Origin: JAQBQQ01 sp964633955
GTDB taxonomy: Bacteria; Patescibacteriota; Gracilibacteria; Peribacterales; Peribacteraceae
Direction: 5' to 3'
NCBI GenBank assembly: GCA_964633955.1
Contig: CAZWIA010000043.1
Location: 1-5,422, forward strand
Length of the DNA: 5,422 nucleotides
In this document: in pieces, positions 1 to 4,762 of the stretch
Layout of the letters: every line of letters starts with the position of its first letter
How positions within the stretch are numbered: position 1 is the stretch's first letter
The notes under the pieces: model-generated
The model's input: only the letters and a program-made list of their open reading frames with translations
Told to the model about the DNA's origin: nothing
Database searches by the model: none
Made by a program: the position numbers and the translations under genes

Positions 1-1509
1 CTTGCTGCAGCCGTCCCCCACGCACGCAAGCTCCCACAGGCGGAAGATGTTCCGGCGCTCAAACTGCTCCTTGGTGAGCGGCTCGTAGTAGGCGAGTGGC
101 CGGTACAGCTGGAAGCCGATCGTGGTGAGCATGGCCAGCAGTAGGAGGCCAATTGTCCGGTGCTCCTCCTTGAGGATCCACGGTCCGATCGCTCTGATGT
201 TCCGTGCCACCAGGGCCGCCACAAAGAACGTGAAGAGCAGCGGCGTGAAGTAGTGGTAGAGGTACATGACGCGGTCAATGCGGGAGACGGCGATCATGTA
301 CGCCGCCCACAACCCCGTGAAGAGCAGGAGGATGAACGGGTCTTCTAACGGCTTCTTGGGCGGGTTGAGCGCGGTGCCAAGAAGCATCCCCAGGCCGGTT
401 AGCACGGCGGCGAGCCCCGCAAACCACACGACGGGATTGCTCTGCAGGTACAGGTAGCGGTGCGTGCCTTGATCGGCCGTCTCCCAGCGGTAGTTGATGG
501 CGCGCGCTCCAACGGGCCACAGGAAAGACGGGCTGCCGTTCTCATCCGCCTTGCAGAGATCCAGCCGCGGCGCGCCTTGGCTGTAGTGCTTGAGGAACCG
601 CAGGTGGTCTCTCAGCTGCAGCGGGAAGGCGGCAGGAGAGCCGGTCAGGCCGTTTTGGATCACCTGCTTGAGCGGATCGGAGGCTTGGTACAGGCCTTGG
701 TCCGGCAAGGACGGGTTCACGGTGCGGCCGAGTGCAAAGTGGGTGTACCACACCCCGCAGTAGACCAGGAGGAAGCTGATGCCGATTGTGAGCGCGGACC
801 GGTTGAGGAGCGGACGCTCCCTGCGCAGCAGCCACAGGGCGGCCGGGATGAAGAGAACCATGATGAGCCCCAGGACTTTGGTGGTCATGACCGCGCCAAA
901 GGCGGTGCCCAGGAGGATGCTGCCACGCAGGACCGTGCGGGGCCGGTCGCGGAAGCGGTAGATGATCAGGAAGCCTAGGATGACGGCAACGGAGAAGAAC
1001 ATGAGCGTGCTCTCCAGCATGGCGCCCCGCTGGTGCACAATGAGCGCGGTATCAAACACGTACAGGAAAGAGGCCAGTGCCGCCTGGACCGGATGCTGGA
1101 GGGTGAGGAGCAGGCACAGGAAGAGGAGGGGGGCGGTGAGCCAGGCCAAGAGCGCCGGGAAGAACCGGTAGCCGGCAAAGGAGAACCCCGGCGGGAAGGT
1201 GCGGCCGTAGTCCGTGCCAATGAACTGCGCGTCCCCAACGCCTTGCGGCTGGTCCGGGTTGGCATCCAGGATCTCCTCTCCCAGGGCGATCAGGAGCTTG
1301 CCCAAGGGCGGGTGCGGTTCCATGAAGAACACGCCGTTCTGATACTTCTGCGCCGCGGCGATGTGGTAGTTCTCATCCCAGAACACGGCCGGCGGGTCCC
1401 AGTAGCGGTAGAAGTACGTGAAGAAGGAGAGGAGTGTGACAAAGCCCAGGCACAGCCAGGTCTCCCGGGAGACGGCGGAGGGGTTCTCGTTCTGAACAAG
1501 GCGGAACAT
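1..1509 (-). CDS. PMT-family (GT39) protein O-mannosyltransferase-like membrane protein, C-terminus cut by window edge
   Basis: This gene is read on the minus strand from ATG at 1509 through 503 codons with no stop to position 1. PMT enzymes move mannose from a polyprenyl-phosphate donor to Ser/Thr of proteins as they are exported. The sequence shows a first hydrophobic segment (about residues 18-36), then the acidic pair D45-E46 in WDENYH, then HPPLGK at 66-71. This is the order of the family's loop-1 hallmark (compare DExHFG...HPPLGK). A YRFFPAL segment, many hydrophobic helices, a TTKVLGL stretch and a late RVMYLYHYF motif (413-421) match the PMT catalytic and C-terminal 4TM regions. There is no MIR domain, as in bacterial members. 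Bacterial PMTs are roughly 500-530 aa, so only a short tail should be missing. The start is firm: it is the only ATG/GTG/TTG between the in-frame stop at 1563-1561 and the conserved region. No Shine-Dalgarno sequence precedes it. The gene diverges from ftsH. Family membership is confident; the exact acceptor and sugar are inferred. Confidence 0.85.
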   Translation of the reverse strand, partial: MFRLVQNENPSAVSRETWLCLGFVTLLSFFTYFYRYWDPPAVFWDENYHIAAAQKYQNGVFFMEPHPPLGKLLIALGEEILDANPDQPQGVGDAQFIGTDYGRTFPPGFSFAGYRFFPALLAWLTAPLLFLCLLLTLQHPVQAALASFLYVFDTALIVHQRGAMLESTLMFFSVAVILGFLIIYRFRDRPRTVLRGSILLGTAFGAVMTTKVLGLIMVLFIPAALWLLRRERPLLNRSALTIGISFLLVYCGVWYTHFALGRTVNPSLPDQGLYQASDPLKQVIQNGLTGSPAAFPLQLRDHLRFLKHYSQGAPRLDLCKADENGSPSFLWPVGARAINYRWETADQGTHRYLYLQSNPVVWFAGLAAVLTGLGMLLGTALNPPKKPLEDPFILLLFTGLWAAYMIAVSRIDRVMYLYHYFTPLLFTFFVAALVARNIRAIGPWILKEEHRTIGLLLLAMLTTIGFQLYRPLAYYEPLTKEQFERRNIFRLWELACVGDGCSK

Positions 1510-1515
1510 GGCGGC

Positions 1516-1521
1516 AGTGTA
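1516..1521 (-). promoter_or_regulatory. Candidate -10 element (TACACT) for a leaderless PMT-like gene
   Basis: On the minus strand TACACT (1521 to 1516) sits exactly 6 nt before the ATG at 1509. A sigma70-type start would then fall on or next to the A of the start codon, which is the geometry of a leaderless mRNA. This agrees with the absence of any GGAGG-like sequence upstream. No good -35 is visible (the best is TTCCCT at 18-bp spacing), so the call is tentative. Confidence 0.3.
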
Positions 1522-1550
1522 GCGGGAGGCGCGGAGGAGAGGGAATGGGA

Positions 1551-1630
1551 GGTGACAAGGTCACAACGTCACGAGGTTACAAGGTTCAGTGGAGTAACCT
1601 TATGACTCGAAACCTCGTAACGTTGTAACA
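1551..1630. repeat. Head-to-head array of 8-bp GGTYACAA-like units forming a long inverted repeat
   Basis: On the plus strand five 8-bp units run in phase: GGTGACAA (1551), GGTCACAA (1559), CGTCACGA (1567), GGTTACAA (1575) and GGTTCAGT (1583). On the minus strand the same unit recurs from the right end: TGTTACAA (1630-1623), CGTTACGA (1622-1615) and GGTTTCGA (1614-1607). The arms 1560-1578 and 1611-1629 are inverted copies matching at 17 of 19 positions. Nested inside are AAGGTT (1581-1586) and AACCTT (1596-1601). At the left edge GTGAC-AAG-GTCAC (1552-1564) is a perfect small palindrome. The array lies between divergent genes, so it is not an ordinary terminator. It may be a dispersed intergenic repeat or a multi-site operator. 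Confidence 0.75.
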
Positions 1631-1689
1631 ATTTGGCGGGAATCGCGACATCCGGGCGCTTCCCATCGCCACATCGTCAGAATTGCTCC

Positions 1690-1718
1690 GTGACCGCGTC
1701 TCTAGGAACTGATACCCT
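1690..1718 (+). promoter_or_regulatory. Candidate extended -10 promoter for ftsH
   Basis: GTGACC (1690-1695, 4 of 6 matches to TTGACA) is followed after exactly 17 bp by TACCCT (1713-1718). A TG-A extension (1710-1712) directly precedes the -10. A start near 1725 would give a leader of about 14 nt. The fit is reasonable but not strong, and the region was scanned by eye only. Confidence 0.4.
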
Positions 1719-1738
1719 CCGGTTCTGTTCCGCCCCCT

Positions 1739-3646
1739 ATGCCTCCCTCCTACCGCCCCCCGCAGCGCAACCGGCAGCAGTGGCTCACGGCTCTCTTCCT
1801 GCTGAGCACGCTGGTGTACTTCTCCTACCTCTTTGTCCTCAATCCTGAGCGGGCGGAGGACCAGCGGCTGAACCAGGCGCAGGAGGTGCCGCTCAGCCAG
1901 ATCACGCAGGGGTACGCCGCGCGGGAGTTCAGCCAGATCGTGATCCGGGACAACGATGTCTACGCCACCCGCAAGGACGGTTCCATGATCCGGTCGTACA
2001 AGGAGGCGGGGGATACCCTGAGCGAGCTTAACTGGAACGATCCGGAGAACCCCACCGTAGTGCAGGTGGAGAACCGGGAGGCGGCCAACCTCTTTTGGTC
2101 GGCGCTGCCTGATCTGCTCTTCTTCTTCCTGCTCCTTGGCGGCATCTTCTGGCTCTTCCGCGGGATTGCGCGGAGTCAGAGCAACGCCCTCTCCTTTGGG
2201 AAGTCCCGCGCCCGCATCGCGGATGCCCGGCAAGTCAAGACGCGCTTTATTGACGTGGCTGGCGCGGAGGAGGCAAAAGAGGATCTAGTGGAGGTGGTGG
2301 ATTTCCTCAAGAACCCCAAGAAGTACACGTCCATCGGCGCCAAGATCCCCAGGGGCGTGCTGCTGGTGGGCCCGCCCGGCACGGGCAAGACCCTCCTGGC
2401 CCGGGCGGTGGCTGGGGAAGCTGGCGTGCCGTTCTTCTCCATCGCGGGATCGGAGTTCGTGGAGATGTTCGTGGGCGTGGGGGCGTCCCGCGTGCGTGAT
2501 CTGTTTGCCAAGGCCAAGCGCAACGCGCCGTGCATCATCTTCATCGATGAGATTGACGCCGTGGGCCGCCAGCGCGGCGGCGCGGGTTTTGGCGGCGGGC
2601 ACGATGAGCGGGAGCAGACCCTCAACCAGATCCTCACGGAGATGGACGGGTTTGAGCAGGACACCAACGTCATCGTCATGGCGGCCACCAACCGGCCAGA
2701 CGTGCTGGATGTAGCACTCCTGCGCCCGGGGCGCTTTGACCGCCGCATCTTCATCGACCGGCCGGACCTCTCCGCGCGGGAGCAGATCCTGGCCGTGCAC
2801 GCGCGCAATAAGAAGCTCAGCAAGGGCGCGGACCTCACGGCGGTTGCCAAGCAGACCGTGGGCATGGCCGGCGCGGACCTGGAGAACCTCATGAATGAGG
2901 CGGCCATCTTCGCCGCCAAGAGGAAGCACAGTGCCATAGAGCAGCAGGATCTGGTGGACGCGGTGGAGAAGGTGACGATCGGCGCGGAGCGCAAGTCCCG
3001 CAAGCTCTCTCAGAAGGAGAAGGAGATCACCGCGTTCCATGAGGTGGGCCATGCCATCGTGGGGCACCTGTGCCCCAACTCGGATCCCCTCCACAAGATC
3101 TCCATCGTCTCCCGCGGGTCCGCATTGGGCGTCACGTGGTTCCTGCCGCAGGAGGACCAGTACACCACCAGCCGCAGCAAGTTCCTAGATGAGATCTGCG
3201 GCCTCCTGGGGGGCCGGGCGGCGGAGGAGATCGTCTTTGGGGAGATCACCACCGGCGCCAGCAATGACATTGAGCGCGCATCCGGCATCGCGCGTGGCAT
3301 GGCCATGCGCTACGGCATGGGCGACCAGGACCTGGGCCTGGTGGCCTACGGCGAACGGCAGGGCGGCGCGTTCCTGGGCGTAGACCAGGCGCTCGCCCGC
3401 AACTACTCGGAGGAGATGGCGCGCACCATTGACGGCTTCGTCCGCGCCACCATTTCTGAGCAGTATGACCGGGCCAAGGGCCTCCTCCTCAAGCACCGGG
3501 AGAAATTGGAGAAGATCTCCCGGCAGCTCTTGCAGCAGGAGACCATGAGCGTGCAGGAGTTTTTGGCCATCTTTGAAGACCGGCCCGTGCCGCCAAAGCC
3601 CGCGCGCAAGCGCATCGCGCGGAAGGCGGAGGAGGAGGCAGCCTAA
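1739..3646 (+). CDS. ftsH: ATP-dependent zinc metalloprotease FtsH
   Basis: FtsH is a hexameric membrane-bound AAA+ protease that unfolds and degrades membrane and regulatory proteins on the cytoplasmic face. This 635-aa protein has the complete family layout. TM1 is at about 15-34, followed by an external domain (about 35-121) and TM2 (about 123-141). The AAA+ module has Walker A GPPGTGKT (211-218), pore loop FVGVG (244-248), Walker B IIFIDEID (266-273) and arginine-finger motif RPGRFDR (329-335). The M41 peptidase domain has HEVGH (434-438), and D510 in TGASND is the likely third zinc ligand. The tail is basic then acidic (KPARKRIARKAEEEAA). The ATG is the only usable start after the in-frame stop at 1703-1705; no Shine-Dalgarno is present. 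The HExxH motif reads HEVGH rather than the usual HEAGH, which keeps both His and the Glu, so activity should be retained. The gene diverges from the PMT-like gene and converges on the small membrane-protein gene. Confidence 0.97.
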   Translation: MPPSYRPPQRNRQQWLTALFLLSTLVYFSYLFVLNPERAEDQRLNQAQEVPLSQITQGYAAREFSQIVIRDNDVYATRKDGSMIRSYKEAGDTLSELNWNDPENPTVVQVENREAANLFWSALPDLLFFFLLLGGIFWLFRGIARSQSNALSFGKSRARIADARQVKTRFIDVAGAEEAKEDLVEVVDFLKNPKKYTSIGAKIPRGVLLVGPPGTGKTLLARAVAGEAGVPFFSIAGSEFVEMFVGVGASRVRDLFAKAKRNAPCIIFIDEIDAVGRQRGGAGFGGGHDEREQTLNQILTEMDGFEQDTNVIVMAATNRPDVLDVALLRPGRFDRRIFIDRPDLSAREQILAVHARNKKLSKGADLTAVAKQTVGMAGADLENLMNEAAIFAAKRKHSAIEQQDLVDAVEKVTIGAERKSRKLSQKEKEITAFHEVGHAIVGHLCPNSDPLHKISIVSRGSALGVTWFLPQEDQYTTSRSKFLDEICGLLGGRAAEEIVFGEITTGASNDIERASGIARGMAMRYGMGDQDLGLVAYGERQGGAFLGVDQALARNYSEEMARTIDGFVRATISEQYDRAKGLLLKHREKLEKISRQLLQQETMSVQEFLAIFEDRPVPPKPARKRIARKAEEEAA

Positions 3647-3649
3647 AAT

Positions 3650-3672
3650 ACCGCCGTCCGGAGGACGGCGGT
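3650..3672 (-). terminator. Intergenic hairpin terminator between convergent genes
   Basis: ACCGCCGTCC (3650-3659) and GGACGGCGGT (3663-3672) form a perfect 10-bp GC-rich stem with a 3-nt loop. The hairpin begins 4 nt after the ftsH stop codon and lies 10 nt beyond the stop of the minus-strand gene. On the minus strand it is followed by ATTTTA, a modest U-tract, so it best suits that gene. On the plus strand it is followed by GAAGGGG with no U-tract, so for ftsH it would act as a weak terminator or as an mRNA 3' end stabiliser. Confidence 0.7.
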
Positions 3673-3682
3673 GAAGGGGAAC

Positions 3683-4195
3683 TTAGCGCTCCCCATTTTC
3701 ACTGCGCGAGTACGCCATGATTGCTTGCTCGGCGTAGACATTGTCAGGCGGTATCATCTGGAGAAGCTGGAAGGTGGTCTTGCGTTCTACATTCAAGGGC
3801 GGATCGAACTTCAGGACGGCTTCCAGGCGCCGTAGGACGGATTCCAGCGGCGTTCTCTTGCTCTGCACCAGTCCCTCTTTCCCCAAGCGTTCCTGAAGCA
3901 GCAGGTGTCCAGCCCGGAGCCAGCGCTCTTCCGTGCTGCCGCACCGCTTGGCCAGCAGTCCGGCCATGAGCTCAAAGACGCAATCCTCCGCAAACCTGAG
4001 TTCGGCCTCCAGGCCTCGCATCCGTTCCGCGCGCTCTGTCTGCGTCTTCAGTTCTTCCTGAACCTGCCGCAGGCGCTCCCGGGTGTGGTACGTCCAGAGC
4101 AGGCAGGTAAGCAGCATTCCGCCCAACACACACAAGAGCAGATAGGCGATAGTCAGATTGAACTCAGCCCTCTCAATCGCCGCCAGGGGGTCCAT
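3683..4195 (-). CDS. Uncharacterised single-pass membrane protein with coiled coil
   Basis: I do not recognise a family for this 170-aa protein. It begins MDPLAAIERAEF, has one strongly hydrophobic helix at about 14-35, then a charged heptad-like stretch (about 39-70, rich in E, R, Q and L) predicted to be a coiled coil. A mainly helical cytoplasmic-type domain follows, with two Cys residues near the middle, and the polar C-terminus is SRSENGER. The likely topology is a short N-terminus outside and the bulk inside, because the residues after the helix are basic (HTRERLR). The start at 4195 is chosen because GAGGAA lies 7 nt upstream of the ATG and because a strong promoter places transcription start near 4251. 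A longer in-frame TTG start at 4285 would coincide with the -35 box itself. The gene converges on ftsH. A role as an FtsH partner or substrate is possible but unsupported. Confidence 0.72.
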   Translation of the reverse strand: MDPLAAIERAEFNLTIAYLLLCVLGGMLLTCLLWTYHTRERLRQVQEELKTQTERAERMRGLEAELRFAEDCVFELMAGLLAKRCGSTEERWLRAGHLLLQERLGKEGLVQSKRTPLESVLRRLEAVLKFDPPLNVERKTTFQLLQMIPPDNVYAEQAIMAYSRSENGER

Positions 4196-4224
4196 GGTCT
4201 TGTTCCTCAGTGACAGGGAACGAT

Positions 4225-4249
4225 TGTCAGCCTGACGCTCAGGCTGGCA
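4225..4249 (-). promoter_or_regulatory. 5'-leader hairpin of the small membrane-protein gene
   Basis: CAGCCTGA (4228-4235) and TCAGGCTG (4239-4246) pair perfectly around a 3-nt loop. Two further pairs form at the base beyond one mismatch (read on the minus strand). With a transcription start near 4251 the stem-loop would sit at the extreme 5' end of the mRNA. The Shine-Dalgarno at about 4203-4208 lies outside the hairpin. It could stabilise the 5' end or be a protein-binding inverted repeat overlapping the start of transcription. Confidence 0.5.
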
Positions 4250-4257
4250 TGAGTGGA

Positions 4258-4285
4258 ATTGTAAATCATAGTAGACATGTGTCAA
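4258..4285 (-). promoter_or_regulatory. Strong sigma70-type promoter for the small membrane-protein gene
   Basis: On the minus strand TTGACA (4285-4280, 6 of 6) is followed after 16 bp by TACAAT (4263-4258, 5 of 6). Transcription should begin near 4250-4254, giving a leader of about 55 nt before the ATG at 4195. This is the best promoter match seen in the window. Confidence 0.75.
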
Positions 4286-4394
4286 TGTCCGATCGATTCC
4301 AACGGTTGGTTGAGCCGAACGGAAGACCTGAAACGAAAGCTATATTTGCACATTGTGCTGCTTTGACCCTCTTAGTACACTCTTCCAGCTATCT

Positions 4395-4406
4395 GCCCAG
4401 ATGGCG
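4395..4406 (+). repeat. 12-nt direct copy of the tRNA-Leu 5' end
   Basis: GCCCAGATGGCG at 4395-4406 is identical to the first 12 nt of the tRNA-Leu gene (4470-4481), that is, the 5' acceptor strand, the two linker bases and the first D-stem bases. Similarity stops just after it (CCC here, AAA in the tRNA). The copy is 75 bp upstream in the same orientation and is also part of the small palindrome ATCTGCCCAGAT (4391-4402). Confidence 0.7.
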
Positions 4407-4426
4407 CCCTTCGACCAGCTCAGGAC
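4407..4426. repeat. Degenerate dispersed-repeat-like sequence (CTGAGCTTGTCGAAGG type)
   Basis: CCCTTCGACCAGCTCAGGAC closely resembles a short repeat that I recall from intergenic regions of many unrelated bacterial genomes, typically written CCCTTCGACAAGCTCAGGGC. The copy here differs in the centre and near one end, which weakens the terminal pairing (GCCCT against AGGAC). Identification is from memory, without a search. Confidence 0.45.
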
Positions 4427-4469
4427 GTTGTGAGGCCACGATTCTCCGATCTTTATCTCCGATATTCTT

Positions 4470-4556
4470 GCCCAGATGGCGAAATTGGTAGACGCGCACG
4501 CTTGAGGGGCGTGTAGCCGCAAGGCTGTGGAGGTTCGAGTCCTCTTCTGGGCACCA
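4470..4556 (+). tRNA. tRNA-Leu (anticodon GAG)
   Basis: This 87-nt gene folds into a complete class II tRNA. The acceptor GCCCAGA (4470-4476) pairs perfectly with TCTGGGC (4546-4552). The D-stem is GCG/CGC with TTGGTAGA in the loop. The anticodon stem CACGC (4497-4501) pairs with GCGTG (4509-4513) around loop TTGAGGG, giving anticodon GAG (4504-4506), which reads CUC and CUU leucine codons. A long variable arm AGCC-GCAA-GGCT follows, as expected for leucine. The T arm is GGAGG-TTCGAGT-CCTCT with one G-U pair. The discriminator A (4553) and an encoded CCA (4554-4556) complete it. The long variable arm and A73 agree with leucine identity. Confidence 0.97.
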
Positions 4557-4559
4557 TTC

Positions 4560-4576
4560 GTCCGCCGTAGGCGGAC
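4560..4576 (+). repeat. Small hairpin immediately 3' of the tRNA
   Basis: GTCCGCCGTAGGCGGAC is a perfect 7-bp stem with a GTA loop, beginning 3 nt after the CCA end. It is followed by TCATGG rather than a T-run, so it is not a standard intrinsic terminator. It may be a tRNA 3'-trailer processing structure or a copy of a small dispersed palindrome. Confidence 0.6.
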
Positions 4577-4577
4577 T

Positions 4578-4644
4578 CATGGCAAGCCATTCGTCTTTCA
4601 GTCTCCATCATAAGCCATGCATCTTTCAGCCCCATGGCAAGCCA
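4578..4644 (+). repeat. Imperfect 27-28 bp direct repeats in the tRNA trailer
   Basis: Two full units and one partial unit are adjacent: 4578-4605 and 4606-4632, sharing AAGCCAT and CTTTCAG at matching spacing, then 4633-4644 (CATGGCAAGCCA), identical to the first 12 nt of unit one. The 9-mer CCATTCGTC also occurs both at the tRNA CCA end (4554-4562) and inside unit one (4588-4596). The block sits between the tRNA and its terminator. Confidence 0.6.
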
Positions 4645-4670
4645 GCGCGCCGGGAGGGCGCTGTTTCCTT
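4643..4670 (+). terminator. Intrinsic terminator after tRNA-Leu
   Basis: CAGCGC (4643-4648) pairs with GCGCTG (4658-4663). Two more C-G pairs form past a single bulged G, closing on the loop GGGA (4652-4655). The stem is followed directly by TTTCCTT, a usable U-rich tract. It would end the tRNA transcript about 110 nt after the CCA, leaving the repeats in the 3' trailer. Confidence 0.7.
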
Positions 4671-4709
4671 AAACACAGAACAGAAACAGACTGCGGCAAC
4701 GGAGAATAG

Positions 4710-4739
4710 TTGAGCGGAAGATGGCAGGGCTCGTACAGT
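4710..4739 (+). promoter_or_regulatory. Candidate promoter for the secreted CARDB-like gene
   Basis: TTGAGC (4710-4715, 4 of 6) is followed after 18 bp by TACAGT (4734-4739, 4 of 6). Transcription would start near 4746, leaving a leader of about 17 nt before ATG 4763 and excluding the upstream in-frame ATG at 4721. The fit is moderate. Confidence 0.35.
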
Positions 4740-4762
4740 GGAACGAACTTCCCCGCTCACCC

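Larger units (their letters stand above)
4286..4469. other. Non-coding stretch upstream of tRNA-Leu
   Basis: No reading frame here looks like a gene. The stretch holds a short inverted sequence CCAACGGTTGG (4299-4309), a partial copy of the tRNA 5' end (4395-4406) and a dispersed-repeat-like sequence (4407-4426). Possible promoters for the tRNA are weak: TTGTGC (4353-4358) with TACACT (4376-4381) at 17-bp spacing, or TTGTGA (4428-4433) with a poor -10 near 4452. I cannot choose between them. Confidence 0.5.

Noticed and set aside
460..978. Plus-strand open frame of 172 codons, and a similar one at 1033-1605 (190 codons)
   Set aside because: Both are antisense to the continuous PMT-like frame; their products are Arg/Glu/Gln-rich with no fold signal, as expected for the mirror of a Leu-rich membrane protein in GC-rich DNA.
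1586..2233. Minus-strand frame of 215 codons spanning the ftsH start
   Set aside because: It overlaps the repeat array, the ftsH promoter region and the conserved FtsH N-terminus in antisense; the product looks like a shadow.
2176..3094. Two long minus-strand frames (275 and 269 codons) inside ftsH
   Set aside because: They are antisense shadows of the highly conserved ftsH sequence, with biased composition and no recognisable motifs.
4196..4285. N-terminal 30-codon extension of the small membrane protein from TTG at 4285
   Set aside because: The TTG is part of the -35 box, the extension covers the promoter and leader hairpin, and a Shine-Dalgarno supports ATG 4195.
4470..4556. tRNA-associated attachment site of an integrated element
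   Set aside because: No second copy of the tRNA 3' end and no integrase gene are visible in the window; only a copy of the 5' end exists, which is not the usual att segment.
4389..4635. Minus-strand frames over the tRNA with a product containing EEDSNLHSLAATRP or RRGLEPPQPCGY
   Set aside because: This is the familiar false protein produced by translating the antisense strand of a tRNA-Leu gene.
4578..4644. CRISPR array
   Set aside because: The units are adjacent with no unique spacers, are imperfect, number under three, and no cas gene is nearby.
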